64,000 nt of DNA from Latilactobacillus graminis DSM 20719 (GTDB lineage Bacteria; Bacillota; Bacilli; Lactobacillales; Lactobacillaceae): NCBI RefSeq assembly GCF_001436415.1, contig NZ_AYZB01000058.1, positions 186,001 to 250,000 of the forward strand. The letters run 5' to 3'. A program made the position numbers and the translations under genes. The notes under the pieces are model-generated. The model was given only the letters and a program-made list of their open reading frames with translations. It did no database searches and was not told where the DNA came from. Shown here piece after piece: positions 1 through 9,316 of the stretch. Positions within the stretch are counted from its first letter, which is position 1, and each line of letters starts with the position of its first letter.

Positions 1-809
1 TGATTTTAGTGGGAAATAAGGTCGATATCTTACCAGCTGCACTCAATCCGCATAAAGTGATCAATTGGATTCAAAAAGAAGCCAAAGAACATGGCTTACA
101 TCCGGTGGAAACAATGCTCGTGAGTGCTAAAAAAGGCAATTCAGTTGATGAATTATTGGCCGTCATTGAACGTGAACGCAAAGGCCGGGATGTCTATGTT
201 GTTGGGGTAACCAATGTTGGTAAATCAACGTTAATTAATCGAATTATCAAGCAAACCGGGATTTTAGACAGTGACGTCATTACGACATCTCAATTTCCAG
301 GGACAACGTTAGACCGCATTGATATCCCGTTATATGAGGATGACCATGCATTGATTGATACACCAGGGATTATGCATGCTCAGCAAATGGCACATTATCT
401 TCATGATAAGGATTTACGATTAATTGCACCACAAAAACGGATTAAGCCGAAAGTCTACCAATTAAATGAACAACAAACACTTTTCTTGGGGGGCTTAGCC
501 CGCTTTGATTTTATTCAAGGCGCGCGTCATGGCTTTGTTGGTTATTTTGATAACGAGCTCTATATACATCGCACCAAACTTGAAAATGCGGATCAATTCT
601 ACGCTAAACAATTAGGCGATATGTTACAGCCACCACATCCAGAAGATTTAGCTGAATTTCCGGAGTTACAACGCTATGAGTTTTCAACTAAACAAAAGAG
701 CGATTTAGTATTTGCTGGATTGGGCTGGATTACATTACCTGAAAATGTAGTGGTTGCCGGTTATGCACCTAAAGGAGTTTCAGTCATGATTCGAAAAGCA
801 TTAATTTAA
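1..809 (+). CDS. yqeH: Ribosome biogenesis GTPase YqeH, 5' truncated by window edge
   Basis: Circularly permuted GTPase needed for 30S subunit assembly. The reading frame is open to the window edge, so the N-terminal zinc-finger part is missing. What remains begins at the G4 motif (VGNKVD), followed by the G5-like SAKKG, then the G1 P-loop GVTNVGKST and the G3 DTPG. This G4-G5-G1-G3 order is the hallmark of the permuted YqeH/YlqF class. The last 150 residues match the C-terminal domain usual for YqeH. It leads a cluster with yhbY, nadD, yqeK and rsfS, as in Bacillus. GTG at position 9 is an internal codon, not the start. Confidence 0.93.
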   Translation, partial: ILVGNKVDILPAALNPHKVINWIQKEAKEHGLHPVETMLVSAKKGNSVDELLAVIERERKGRDVYVVGVTNVGKSTLINRIIKQTGILDSDVITTSQFPGTTLDRIDIPLYEDDHALIDTPGIMHAQQMAHYLHDKDLRLIAPQKRIKPKVYQLNEQQTLFLGGLARFDFIQGARHGFVGYFDNELYIHRTKLENADQFYAKQLGDMLQPPHPEDLAEFPELQRYEFSTKQKSDLVFAGLGWITLPENVVVAGYAPKGVSVMIRKALI

Positions 810-830
810 TCAGGGAAGGAAGTAGCGCAC

Positions 831-1148
831 GTGTTAACAGGTAAACAAAAACATTACTTACGCGGTTTAGCCCAAACGACTAAACCACTCTTTCAATTAG
901 GCAAAAATGGTTTAAGTCAAACTTATTTCGAACAAATTGAAGAGGCGATTGAAAAACGAGAACTCGTTAAGATTAACTTGTTGCAAACGACAGAAGTAAC
1001 AGTTGATGAATTAGCTAATTTTTTAAAGCAACATGATAATCGCATTGAAATTGCGCAAAAAATTGGGCGCACATTGGTGGTTTATAAAGCATCACGTAAA
1101 GAAAAATACCAAAAAATTTCAACGATTGTTACTAAGCTCGGACGCTAA
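831..1148 (+). CDS. yhbY: YhbY-family RNA-binding protein (CRM domain)
   Basis: A 105-residue single-domain CRM protein associated with pre-50S ribosomal particles in the family. It starts at GTG behind a GGAAGGAAG ribosome site. The N-terminus (LTGKQKHYLRGLAQ) and the GKNGLS loop are typical of the family, as is the short basic C-terminal tail. It lies 21 bases after yqeH and 15 bases before nadD, so it is almost certainly co-transcribed with them. Confidence 0.93.
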   Translation: MLTGKQKHYLRGLAQTTKPLFQLGKNGLSQTYFEQIEEAIEKRELVKINLLQTTEVTVDELANFLKQHDNRIEIAQKIGRTLVVYKASRKEKYQKISTIVTKLGR

Positions 1149-1163
1149 TAAGGCGGTGATTAA

Positions 1164-1805
1164 ATGCAAAGTGCAACGCTAAAGCAGACAAATCACGTCA
1201 CTGAACCGGACGTACTGGTCGTAGAAGATGGACATCGCTTGCAAGTTGGGATTATGGGCGGCACTTTTAACCCGCCGCACATCGGCCATTTGGTGATGGC
1301 AGAACAAGTTCGTAGCCAACTGGGTCTCGATAAAGTATTGTTCATGCCAGATGCTAATCCACCACACGTTGATGAGAAGAAAACATTGCCAGCCAAGCAT
1401 CGTGTTGCAATGGTGGAACGTGCTATCGCTAATAATCCGCATTTTGAGCTTGACTTAATGGAGATTGAACGGGGTGGGGTCAGTTACACCTACGATACAA
1501 TTGTGACGTTAAAGCAACAGCATCCTGAGATTGACTACTATTTTATTATTGGCGGCGATATGGTCGATTACTTGCCAACTTGGCATCGGATTGATGATTT
1601 AGTAAAGCTCGTCCAGTTTGTTGGTGTTAAACGGACAGGATATAAGCAACAGACACCGTATCCGGTTTTATGGGTGGATGCGCCGGTGATTGACATCAGT
1701 TCAACGCAAATTCGCAACAAGCTTCAACAAGGCTGTTCAGTGCGATACTTGGTACCGGATCTAGTCTTTGAATATATTCAAAAAGAGGGCCTTTATCATG
1801 AGTGA
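1164..1805 (+). CDS. nadD: Nicotinate-nucleotide adenylyltransferase NadD
   Basis: Adenylates nicotinate mononucleotide to deamido-NAD in NAD biosynthesis. The nucleotidyltransferase signature GGTFNPPHIGHL lies near residues 32-43, and the C-terminal ISSTQIR motif is present. The ATG at 1164 follows an AAGGCGGTGA ribosome site. That start gives about 25 residues before the catalytic core, longer than the Bacillus enzyme, but no better internal start with its own ribosome site is visible. The 3' end overlaps yqeK by 8 bases. Confidence 0.95.
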   Translation: MQSATLKQTNHVTEPDVLVVEDGHRLQVGIMGGTFNPPHIGHLVMAEQVRSQLGLDKVLFMPDANPPHVDEKKTLPAKHRVAMVERAIANNPHFELDLMEIERGGVSYTYDTIVTLKQQHPEIDYYFIIGGDMVDYLPTWHRIDDLVKLVQFVGVKRTGYKQQTPYPVLWVDAPVIDISSTQIRNKLQQGCSVRYLVPDLVFEYIQKEGLYHE

Positions 1806-2400
1806 TTTTGTTTATCAAGAAAACATCGTGCCGTATACACGGGCTGAGTTAGTGGCTAAAGTGGCCGCTAACTTGTCTGAAAGCCGATTTGAACATTGTT
1901 TGCGAGTGGAAGCCACCGCAATTCAATTAGCAAAAAAAAATAGTGCAGACGTTGAACGTGCGGCAATTGCCGGCCTAGTTCATGACTATGCCAAGCAATT
2001 ACCGGATGAAACGTTCATCGAAGCGATTAAAACGCAAGGCTTTGACCCTGAATTACTTCATTATGGCAATGCAATTTGGCACGGTGTTGTTGGGGCTTAT
2101 TTCATTGAACGTGATTTAGCGATTCATGATGAAACGATTTTAAATGCCGTCCGGTGTCATACGATTGGCGCACCAGAAATGAATTTGATCGATCAGATTT
2201 TATTTGTGGCGGATTTTATCGAACCTGGTCGTCATTTTCCGGGTGTCGAAGCTGCTCGTAAGACAGCAATGACTGATTTAGCAGCCGGTGTGCGGTATGA
2301 AGTTTTAAATACATTGACCTTTTTAATTCAGGGTAAGAAGCAGATTTACCCGAAAACGATCGACACATATAATGCTTGGGTTCCGACTCAAGCCAAATAA
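1798..2400 (+). CDS. yqeK: YqeK HD-domain phosphohydrolase
   Basis: HD-superfamily protein of the YqeK family, whose members have been reported to hydrolyse diadenosine tetraphosphate symmetrically. Metal-binding HD residues appear in FEHCLRVE, in LVHDYAK and in WHGVVG. The ATG at 1798 follows AGAGGG and gives the family length of 200 residues. The frame is open upstream to 1768, but that lies inside nadD and has no ribosome site. The overlap with nadD suggests translational coupling. Confidence 0.92.
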   Translation: MSDFVYQENIVPYTRAELVAKVAANLSESRFEHCLRVEATAIQLAKKNSADVERAAIAGLVHDYAKQLPDETFIEAIKTQGFDPELLHYGNAIWHGVVGAYFIERDLAIHDETILNAVRCHTIGAPEMNLIDQILFVADFIEPGRHFPGVEAARKTAMTDLAAGVRYEVLNTLTFLIQGKKQIYPKTIDTYNAWVPTQAK

Positions 2401-2412
2401 AGGAGAACTTTA

Positions 2413-2772
2413 GTGAAAAGTTTAGAAATGTTAAAAATTGCTGTACAAGCAGCAGATAGCAAACGAGCAGAAGATATTGTTGCATTGAACATGGAAGGCA
2501 TCAGTTTATTGGCGGATTACTTCGTAATGTTGACGGGGACTTCAGAACGTCAATTAGGCGCAATCATTGATGCTATCGAAGACGCCGAAGAAGAAAATGG
2601 GGTTTTCGTAAAACACATTGAAGGTAAAAAAGGTTCACGTTGGATTTTGATGGACTTTGGCGATATCGTTGTCAATGCCTTCATGCCAGAAGAACGGGCC
2701 TTATACAACCTTGAAAAGCTTTGGGATCAAGCACCACTTGTTGATGTTTCTGAATGGTTGGCTGAGGAATGA
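2413..2772 (+). CDS. rsfS: Ribosomal silencing factor RsfS
   Basis: Binds ribosomal protein L14 and prevents subunit joining under poor nutrition in the family (formerly YqeL/YbeB). It starts at GTG behind AAAGGAGAA. The 119-residue protein carries the Iojap/RsfS core, including ADYFVMLTGTSERQLGAI, the GxxGSRWILMDFGDIVVNAF segment and the YNLEKLW end. It overlaps the following methyltransferase by 4 bases. Confidence 0.95.
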   Translation: MKSLEMLKIAVQAADSKRAEDIVALNMEGISLLADYFVMLTGTSERQLGAIIDAIEDAEEENGVFVKHIEGKKGSRWILMDFGDIVVNAFMPEERALYNLEKLWDQAPLVDVSEWLAEE

Positions 2773-3500
2773 TTTATCAAAGTTTTGCAGCAGTTTATGA
2801 CCGCTTAATGGATAGCTCACTGTATGAACAATGGCGAGATTATACGCTACAGACATTACAAGCTAAACATCGTGTGTTAGAACTTGCGTGCGGGACGGGT
2901 GATTTAGCGATTCTACTCAAACAAGCTGGATTAGAGGTCGTTGGGCTCGATTTGTCAGCAGAAATGTTAAGTATTGCTGCCGAAAAAGCTTCTGAAGCGG
3001 CGGTCGAATTGCCCTTATTACAAGGGGACATGCTAGCATTAGATGACATTGGGACGTTTGAAGCCGTTACTTGTTTTGATGATTCGATTTGTTACATGCC
3101 GGATTTGGCACATGTTCAACAAGTTTTTGAACAGGTTTATCAAAGCCTCGAACCGGAGGGCCAATTTCTATTTGATGCGCACTCACTTTATCAAATGGAT
3201 GAACTTTTTCCAGGCTTTATGTATAATGATAAAACGGCTGAAACAGCTTTTATGTGGACGAGTTATGTAGGCGAAGTTCCCCATTCAATTGAACATGATC
3301 TAAGCTTTTTTGTTTGGGATGAAAAAATTAACGGTTATCAAGCACTTAACGAATTACACTATGAACGAACGTATGCTATTTCAGATTATGTTGCTGCGTT
3401 AAAAGCAGTAGGATTCAAAGACGTAACGGTTAGTGCTGATTTTGGCCAAGAAGCGGTTCAAGCAGATAGCGTGCGTTGGTTCTTTAGTGCCGTGAAGTAG
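2769..3500 (+). CDS. yqeM: Class I SAM-dependent methyltransferase (YqeM-like)
   Basis: Rossmann-fold methyltransferase of unknown substrate, in the position that yqeM takes in the Bacillus cluster. Motif I LELACGTGD is near residues 38-46, followed by the acidic end of strand 2 (VVGLDLS) and FEAVTCFDDSICYM as motif IV. The start overlaps the rsfS stop in the ATGA style. The function is unassigned in the family; tRNA, rRNA or small-molecule methylation cannot be separated from sequence alone. Confidence 0.85.
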   Translation: MIYQSFAAVYDRLMDSSLYEQWRDYTLQTLQAKHRVLELACGTGDLAILLKQAGLEVVGLDLSAEMLSIAAEKASEAAVELPLLQGDMLALDDIGTFEAVTCFDDSICYMPDLAHVQQVFEQVYQSLEPEGQFLFDAHSLYQMDELFPGFMYNDKTAETAFMWTSYVGEVPHSIEHDLSFFVWDEKINGYQALNELHYERTYAISDYVAALKAVGFKDVTVSADFGQEAVQADSVRWFFSAVK

Positions 3501-3511
3501 TCGGAGGATGC

Positions 3512-4690
3512 ATGAAAATTACGGGGATTATTGCGGAATATAATCCGCTACATAATGGACATTGTTATCAGTTACAACAGGCACGGGAGGCTTCGTGTGC
3601 CGATTTAGTAATTGTTTGTATGAGTGGTAATTATGTGCAACGGGGGGAACCCGCGATTTTGGACAAATGGACGCGTGCGCAACTTGCTTTGAGCAATGGC
3701 GCCGATCTGGTTGTCGAATTACCGTTTGCCAGTGCAGTTCAACCTGCAGAGCGGTTTGCCGAGGGGGCTGTCAAATTATTGGCGGCACTTGGCTGTCAGA
3801 CACTAGCGTTTGGAAGCGAGTATCCTACGTTTGACTATCAACAAGTTGGTCAGCAAATTCTGGCTTTAAAAGCGCAAGCCCAAACGTTTATTGATTATCA
3901 AAAAACTTATGCAACCCAGCTCAATGAGTTTTATCAAGCCAAATTGAATTTAAATTTAGATCAACCAAATCACCTCTTGGGTGTGAGTTATGCGGTGGCC
4001 AATGCCCAACTGACAACGCCGTTACACTTGCTTGCTGTTGGACGTAAACAAGCCCAACATGGTGATCAGATGATTGAGGCAGGTCAGTATGCAAGTGCTA
4101 GTGCGATTCGACGGTCGGTAAAGGCTGCGACTACCAATTGGCACCAACTGGCTCAAGTGATGCCAAGCGACACACTTAGGGCTTTACAAAGGCAATCGCA
4201 TTTAGATTGGGAGCAACTGTGGCCATTATTGAAATATCGGATTGAGAGCACTTCGCTGAGGCAATTGCGCGCGATCTACCAGATGTCAGAAGGGCTTGAA
4301 TATCGGTTTAAAAAGGTCATTCATACGGCCAACAGCTATTCGGAATTACTGCGAGCACTCAAAACTAAGCGCTACACATATGCACGATTACAACGAGTTT
4401 GTCTGTACGTCTTATTAAACATTTCCTCAACGGTTATCGCACAATCGCTAGCCCAACAACCGATACACTTGCTAGGTTTTAACGCAGTGGGTCAAACCCA
4501 TTTACATACGTTAAAAAAAACGTTAGCGCAGCCGTTAATTAGTAAGGTCTCTGCTAAGTTAGGGGCTGAAGGTGGACCGTTGGGGTTAGATGTACGCGTT
4601 GATCGATTACAAGAACAGTTTGGTTGGCAGTCACAAAATTTTGCCCGCCAACCGATTTTTTACAAAAGAAAGGATGACGAGCATTGTTAA
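3512..4690 (+). CDS. tmcAL: tRNA(Met) cytidine acetate ligase TmcAL
   Basis: ATP-dependent enzyme that forms N4-acetylcytidine at the wobble base of elongator tRNA-Met using acetate (formerly YlbM). The nucleotidyltransferase start GIIAEYNPLHNGHCYQL carries the HIGH-like HNGH. MSGNYVQRGEPA and the SASAIR motif are also present. At 392 residues it is full length. The start follows a TCGGAGG ribosome site, 11 bases after the methyltransferase. The 3' end overlaps yceD by 7 bases. Confidence 0.93.
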   Translation: MKITGIIAEYNPLHNGHCYQLQQAREASCADLVIVCMSGNYVQRGEPAILDKWTRAQLALSNGADLVVELPFASAVQPAERFAEGAVKLLAALGCQTLAFGSEYPTFDYQQVGQQILALKAQAQTFIDYQKTYATQLNEFYQAKLNLNLDQPNHLLGVSYAVANAQLTTPLHLLAVGRKQAQHGDQMIEAGQYASASAIRRSVKAATTNWHQLAQVMPSDTLRALQRQSHLDWEQLWPLLKYRIESTSLRQLRAIYQMSEGLEYRFKKVIHTANSYSELLRALKTKRYTYARLQRVCLYVLLNISSTVIAQSLAQQPIHLLGFNAVGQTHLHTLKKTLAQPLISKVSAKLGAEGGPLGLDVRVDRLQEQFGWQSQNFARQPIFYKRKDDEHC

Positions 4691-5244
4691 AATGGGCAGT
4701 CCAATCATTATTAAAACACCGCGACCATCCATTGATGTTTAAAGAGACATTGATGTTAAAAGAAAGTTTGCAAAAAAGAGAAGCAGACATCCTAAACGCT
4801 ACCCCGTTTGTCGTTGATGGTGAGTTAACCGTCGATCAACGGGCCGTCATTGCACGGGTACACGTGGTTGGGGCATTAACGGTGCCTTCAACACGGAGTT
4901 TAGAGCCAGTGGACTTACCAATGGATTTTGAATTCACTGAAATCTACGTTGATCCAGAAGACGAGCAGTTGAATCGGTTTACGGACGAAGATATTTTGTT
5001 CCCGTTTGAAGGTGAAGCGCTTGAATTACAAGTCGCCATTGAAGATCACATTCTCTTGCATATTCCAAGTCACATCCTGACGCCAGAAGAAGAGCATGAT
5101 GATGTGATGCCAGCGGGGCAGTCGTGGACAGTGATTTCAGAAGAAGCCTATGCTAAACAACAAGCTGATGAAGAAATCACGCCAAATCCTGAATTTGCTA
5201 AGTTGAAGCAATTGTTAGAAGATCAAAGTGATGACGCTGACTAA
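4684..5244 (+). CDS. yceD: YceD/DUF177 family protein
   Basis: DUF177 protein of 186 residues, a family usually encoded beside ribosomal protein L32 and linked to 23S rRNA maturation. It starts at TTG, with AAAGGATG upstream and MLKWAV as the expected N-terminus. The middle segment (VVGALTVPSTRSLEPVDLPMDF) is the conserved core, here lacking the cysteine pairs seen in some members. The C-terminus is acidic. No rpmF follows; a terminator begins inside the last codons. Confidence 0.88.
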   Translation: MLKWAVQSLLKHRDHPLMFKETLMLKESLQKREADILNATPFVVDGELTVDQRAVIARVHVVGALTVPSTRSLEPVDLPMDFEFTEIYVDPEDEQLNRFTDEDILFPFEGEALELQVAIEDHILLHIPSHILTPEEEHDDVMPAGQSWTVISEEAYAKQQADEEITPNPEFAKLKQLLEDQSDDAD

Positions 5245-5259
5245 GGTTGGCGTTTTTTT
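5234..5259 (+). terminator. Rho-independent terminator of the yqeH-yceD cluster
   Basis: The 8-bp stem ACGCTGAC/GTTGGCGT (two wobble pairs) with loop TAAG runs straight into seven T. The left arm lies within the final yceD codons, so the operon ends exactly at the gene. Confidence 0.8.
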
Positions 5260-5406
5260 ATTGATTATTTTGTAAATGGACCGGACCAAAATGGGTAAAA
5301 TACTTTTATTTAATGCCTAATTCTGCTAACATAAACACAGTAGACGCGTTGTTGTTTTAAATGACGCAACGTTTAAATATAGAAATCATTTAGGAGGCCT
5401 TTTTTC

Positions 5407-6828
5407 ATGAGTCAACCACAAATTGGTGTTATTGGGATGGCAGTTATGGGCAAGAACTTAGCGTTAAACATTGAAAGTCGCGGTTACACGGTGGCTATTT
5501 ATAATCGGACTGGTGCTAAGACAGAAGCGGTTATGCAAGATCATAGTGAAAAGAAACTGGTACCAAGTTATACAATCGAAGAATTTGTGCAGTCATTAGA
5601 AAAACCGCGTCGGATTATCTTAATGGTGAAAGCTGGTGCGGGGACTGATGCAGTCATCAACGAATTATTACCTTTACTAGATAAAGGGGATATTTTAATC
5701 GATGGTGGGAATACTTTCTTTGGCGATACAATTCGTCGGAATGCCGAACTTGACAAATCTGGGATTAACTTTATTGGCATGGGGGTTTCTGGTGGTGAAT
5801 TAGGAGCGCTAGAAGGACCTTCAATGATGCCGGGTGGACAAAAAGAAGCTTATGAACTAGTAGCCCCAATTTTAGAACAAATGTCAGCTAAGGCCGAAGA
5901 TGGGCAACCATGTGTTACTTACATCGGACCTAATGGTGCTGGTCATTATGTGAAAATGGTCCACAACGGAATTGAATATGGCGATATGGAATTAATTTCA
6001 GAAAGCTATAATTTATTGCGCAACGTGGTTGGATTATCTGTCGAAGAGATTGCCGATGTATTCAACGAATGGAATCACGGCGAGTTAGACAGCTATTTGA
6101 TGGAAATCACCGCTGATATTTTAACGCGTAAGGATGATTTAGATACTGATAAACCAATTGTTGATGTTATTTTAGATGCTGCTGGTAATAAGGGAACTGG
6201 TAAATGGAGCTCACAAAGTGCCCTTGAATTAGGAGTGCCACAATCTTTGATTACTGAATCTGTTTATGCACGGTATATCTCAGCAATGAAAGATGAACGG
6301 GTTGCTGCAAGCCAGATTTTGCCTGCACCAATGGTGGCTAAATTAGCTGATGATAAAAAAGAGTTAATTGAAAAAATTCGCCAGGCATTATACTTTAGTA
6401 AAATTATGAGTTACGCACAGGGCTTCGAACAAATGCGTGTTGCTTCAGATCAATATGACTGGTCATTAAATTATGGGGAAATTGCTAAAATTTGGCGGGC
6501 CGGCTGTATTATTCGGGCTCGGTTCTTACAAAAGATTACGGATGCTTTTGACAAAAAAGCTGATCTAAATAATTTATTGTTGGATGATTACTTCTTAGAT
6601 ATTACTAAGAAGTATCAAGGTGCGGTTCGTGACGTAGCTGCAATGGCTATTCAACAAGGGGTACCTGCACCTGGTTTCTCAGCTGCCATCACATACTTTG
6701 ATTCATATCGTTCAGAAGTATTACCAGCTAACTTGATTCAGGCTCAACGCGATTACTTTGGTGCTCACACATATCAAAGAACAGATCGCAAAGGTACCTT
6801 CCACTATACTTGGTATAAAGAACAATAA
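5407..6828 (+). CDS. gnd: 6-phosphogluconate dehydrogenase, decarboxylating
   Basis: Oxidises 6-phosphogluconate to ribulose 5-phosphate with release of CO2 in the oxidative pentose phosphate route, cytosolic. The N-terminal Rossmann motif [15 protein letters not shown] is near residues 6-20. Substrate-binding [19 protein letters not shown] and catalytic [14 protein letters not shown] are intact, and the protein is full length at 473 residues. The start follows TTAGGAGGCC. It stands alone between two terminators; no clear consensus promoter was seen in the 150 bases upstream, though a TGCTAACAT extended -10-like element lies near 5327. Confidence 0.97.
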   Translation: MSQPQIGVIGMAVMGKNLALNIESRGYTVAIYNRTGAKTEAVMQDHSEKKLVPSYTIEEFVQSLEKPRRIILMVKAGAGTDAVINELLPLLDKGDILIDGGNTFFGDTIRRNAELDKSGINFIGMGVSGGELGALEGPSMMPGGQKEAYELVAPILEQMSAKAEDGQPCVTYIGPNGAGHYVKMVHNGIEYGDMELISESYNLLRNVVGLSVEEIADVFNEWNHGELDSYLMEITADILTRKDDLDTDKPIVDVILDAAGNKGTGKWSSQSALELGVPQSLITESVYARYISAMKDERVAASQILPAPMVAKLADDKKELIEKIRQALYFSKIMSYAQGFEQMRVASDQYDWSLNYGEIAKIWRAGCIIRARFLQKITDAFDKKADLNNLLLDDYFLDITKKYQGAVRDVAAMAIQQGVPAPGFSAAITYFDSYRSEVLPANLIQAQRDYFGAHTYQRTDRKGTFHYTWYKEQ

Positions 6829-6862
6829 AAAATTTTAGCCGATTAGCGACTAAGAATGTTTT

Positions 6863-6908
6863 AAAAGAGTGCCTTAATCCGCGATCTCGGGTTTAAGGCA
6901 CTCTTTTT
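6863..6908 (+). terminator. Terminator of gnd
   Basis: A 14-bp stem (AAAGAGTGCCTTAA with its complement) closes a loop of about 15 bases and ends in five T. It sits about 35 bases after the gnd stop. Confidence 0.9.
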
Positions 6909-7079
6909 GATTGTTACTAAATCGCCATCAGATGAGAGCTAGATTAGTTAGTTATTTAATTAGAACTATGCTAGAATAGGAAAGTAAGTGGTTTTTGGCA
7001 CTTAAGGTTTCTTAGAGAATTCTTAGCAATGATTAGAATTTAGAGAGTCCATTAAAATTCTTTTTTGGGGAGTGACTAA

Positions 7080-7766
7080 ATGAGTCGCATATTGATTATT
7101 GAAGATGAAAAAAATTTAGCTCGATTTGTGGAACTTGAATTAAAGCATGAAGGATACGAAACAGAGGTCCATTTCAATGGGCGCACTGGTCTGGAAGCTG
7201 CCTTAAATGAAGAATGGGACGCAATACTATTAGACTTAATGTTACCTGAATTAAATGGGTTAGAAGTTTGTCGACGTGTTCGGCAAGTTAAGAATACACC
7301 AATTATTATGATGACGGCGCGAGATTCAGTGATTGATCGTGTTTCTGGTTTGGATCATGGGGCGGACGATTACATTGTTAAACCCTTTGCGATTGAAGAA
7401 TTGTTGGCACGGTTGCGGGCATTATTGCGACGGATTGATATTGAAGGGGAGCATAATGCTACTAAGCAAACAACAGTTACGTACCGTGATTTAACGATTG
7501 AAAAGGAAAATCGGGTTGTCCGTCGTGGCGATGAAGTCATTGAGTTAACAAAACGGGAATATGAATTATTATTAGCCTTGATGGAAAATGTCAATGTGGT
7601 TTTAGCGCGTGACGTACTTCTTAGCAAAGTTTGGGGCTATGATTCGGATGTTGAAACCAATGTTGTCGATGTTTATATCCGGTATCTCCGGAATAAAATT
7701 GACCGCGCTGGCGAACAGAGCTACATTCAAACCGTGCGTGGAACAGGTTACGTGATGCGCTCGTGA
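7080..7766 (+). CDS. arlR: Response regulator, OmpR family, ArlR-type
   Basis: DNA-binding response regulator of 228 residues. The receiver domain (1-120) has the acidic pocket IIEDE, phospho-acceptor Asp52 in ILLDLMLP and the conserved Lys in IVKPF. The winged-helix domain (about 130-226) carries [10 protein letters not shown] and [15 protein letters not shown]. Residue patterns match staphylococcal ArlR closely. The start follows GGGGAGTGA. It overlaps the kinase gene. The upstream gap (6909-7079) has a TGCTAGAAT extended -10-like element at 6969-6977 and repeated TTAGA-rich blocks near 7012-7045 that might be autoregulatory; this is weak. Confidence 0.92.
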   Translation: MSRILIIEDEKNLARFVELELKHEGYETEVHFNGRTGLEAALNEEWDAILLDLMLPELNGLEVCRRVRQVKNTPIIMMTARDSVIDRVSGLDHGADDYIVKPFAIEELLARLRALLRRIDIEGEHNATKQTTVTYRDLTIEKENRVVRRGDEVIELTKREYELLLALMENVNVVLARDVLLSKVWGYDSDVETNVVDVYIRYLRNKIDRAGEQSYIQTVRGTGYVMRS

Positions 7767-9256
7767 TGCAGGATGAACCGGTAACAGTGGCCGTCAATAA
7801 AGGTCGAAAAATATCGTTGAAGGTGAAGTGGGCAGCTGCGGTTGGGCTGGCCATTTTTATCACCTTTGCGATTTTTTCAATTGTGATTTTTAGTAGCATC
7901 TCGAACATTTTATTGCATAAGGAAGTTGATAATGTTCACGATACAGTGGCAGTTGTTCAAGCCAGACTAGCAAATAGTGGACCACAGTTAACTAAGGCGT
8001 TTGTTATTGAGCAACTTGATCCAAATCGGCATAGTCCAAAGGCTATTTATCAAGATGCGGTTTTAACACGTTTAGCCCAACGAGATGTAATCGTAAAAAT
8101 TTATGATGCAAATAAGCAAGGACTGTTTGCTTCTCGGGGGGCGATAGGGACTTTTCCCAAGGGTGATACGGATACATTAAAACGCCAGTCTATTTTTGGT
8201 AAAATCCGTTTAATTGGGATAAGTTCGATTAAAACGCGACAAAAACAGGTAATTGGTTATGTAGAAGTCGTTAACCATTTGCGTGATTATAATCACGCGA
8301 TGATTGAATTACGGATTGTTTTAATTGTTGTTGTGTGCTTTGCCATGTTATGTAGTGCATTGATTGGCTACCTGTTAGCTAACCAATTTTTACAGCCAAT
8401 CGAAGTGATGAAGCAGACGATTGAAGCAATTAACTTGGAACCTAATTCAGATGCGCGGATTCCTGAAACTGGGCACAGTCAGGATGAAGTCTCAGATTTG
8501 GTCAGTGCTTTTAATGACATGTTGAATCGGATTCAACATTATTTCGAACAGCAAGATCAATTTGTTAGTGATGTCTCACATGAATTGCGAACGCCGGTAG
8601 CAATTATTGAAGGTCATTTACAATTGCTTAATCGCTGGGGAAAAGATGATCCCGAAGTATTGGCAGAATCTTTGACAGCTGCTTTACAAGAAGTTTTGAG
8701 AATGAAAAATTTGATTCAAGAAATGCTCGATTTAACCCGCGCTGACAAAGTTGTGACTGAAGGGACCACTGAAGTGACTGATGTTGGTGAAGTCGTCTTG
8801 CAAAATTATCACAATTTCGAGATGTTGTATCCGGAATTTAATTTTATTCTTGATAATGATTTGCATCAGCCGGCGTTGGTGCAAATCAATCGGAATCACT
8901 TAGAACAAATTATGATTATTCTATTAGATAACGCAATCAAATATTCGACGACGCGCAAAGAAGTGCATATCGCGGTAGCTAGTGATGAGCGTTATGCGCA
9001 AGTTGCGGTGCAAGATTTTGGTGAAGGGATTTCCGAAATTGATAAGAAAAAGGTCTTTCATCGCTTTTATCGAGTCGATAAGGCGCGAAGCCGTGAAAAG
9101 GGTGGTAATGGATTAGGCTTGGCAATTGCCCAACAATTAGTCGAAGGATATGATGGTAATGTTTCGCTTGAAAGTAGTGTCGGCCATGGTTCTGTTTTTC
9201 GAATTGAACTACCATTAATTCGCGAAGTTGAATCGAAATCAGTAGATCAAACTTAG
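7766..9256 (+). CDS. arlS: Sensor histidine kinase, ArlS-type
   Basis: Membrane sensor kinase, partner of the preceding regulator. It has a first membrane segment (about 28-48), an extracellular sensor of roughly 135 residues, a second segment (about 184-206), HAMP, a phospho-acceptor His near residue 272 in VSHELRTP, and an ATPase domain with DNAIKYS, DFGEGIS and GGNGLGLA. The GHLQLLNRWGKDDPEVL stretch is diagnostic of ArlS. ATG at 7766 overlaps the arlR TGA by one base; GTG at 7763 is an alternative. No good ribosome site is present, so translation is probably coupled to arlR. Confidence 0.92.
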   Translation: MQDEPVTVAVNKGRKISLKVKWAAAVGLAIFITFAIFSIVIFSSISNILLHKEVDNVHDTVAVVQARLANSGPQLTKAFVIEQLDPNRHSPKAIYQDAVLTRLAQRDVIVKIYDANKQGLFASRGAIGTFPKGDTDTLKRQSIFGKIRLIGISSIKTRQKQVIGYVEVVNHLRDYNHAMIELRIVLIVVVCFAMLCSALIGYLLANQFLQPIEVMKQTIEAINLEPNSDARIPETGHSQDEVSDLVSAFNDMLNRIQHYFEQQDQFVSDVSHELRTPVAIIEGHLQLLNRWGKDDPEVLAESLTAALQEVLRMKNLIQEMLDLTRADKVVTEGTTEVTDVGEVVLQNYHNFEMLYPEFNFILDNDLHQPALVQINRNHLEQIMIILLDNAIKYSTTRKEVHIAVASDERYAQVAVQDFGEGISEIDKKKVFHRFYRVDKARSREKGGNGLGLAIAQQLVEGYDGNVSLESSVGHGSVFRIELPLIREVESKSVDQT

Positions 9257-9264
9257 ATGGATAA

Positions 9265-9314
9265 AAAAAGTGGTACGTCTTAATCAGTTATTTGATTAAG
9301 ACGTACCACTTTTT
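9265..9314. terminator. Bidirectional terminator between arlS and yidC
   Basis: A perfect 22-bp inverted repeat (9265-9286 and 9293-9314) with A-run and T-run ends. It lies between the convergent arlS and yidC genes and can terminate both. Confidence 0.93.
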
Positions 9315-9316
9315 GA

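Noticed and set aside
1179-1442. Antisense frame within nadD
   Set aside because: Shadow of a well-supported gene; no start site or family features.
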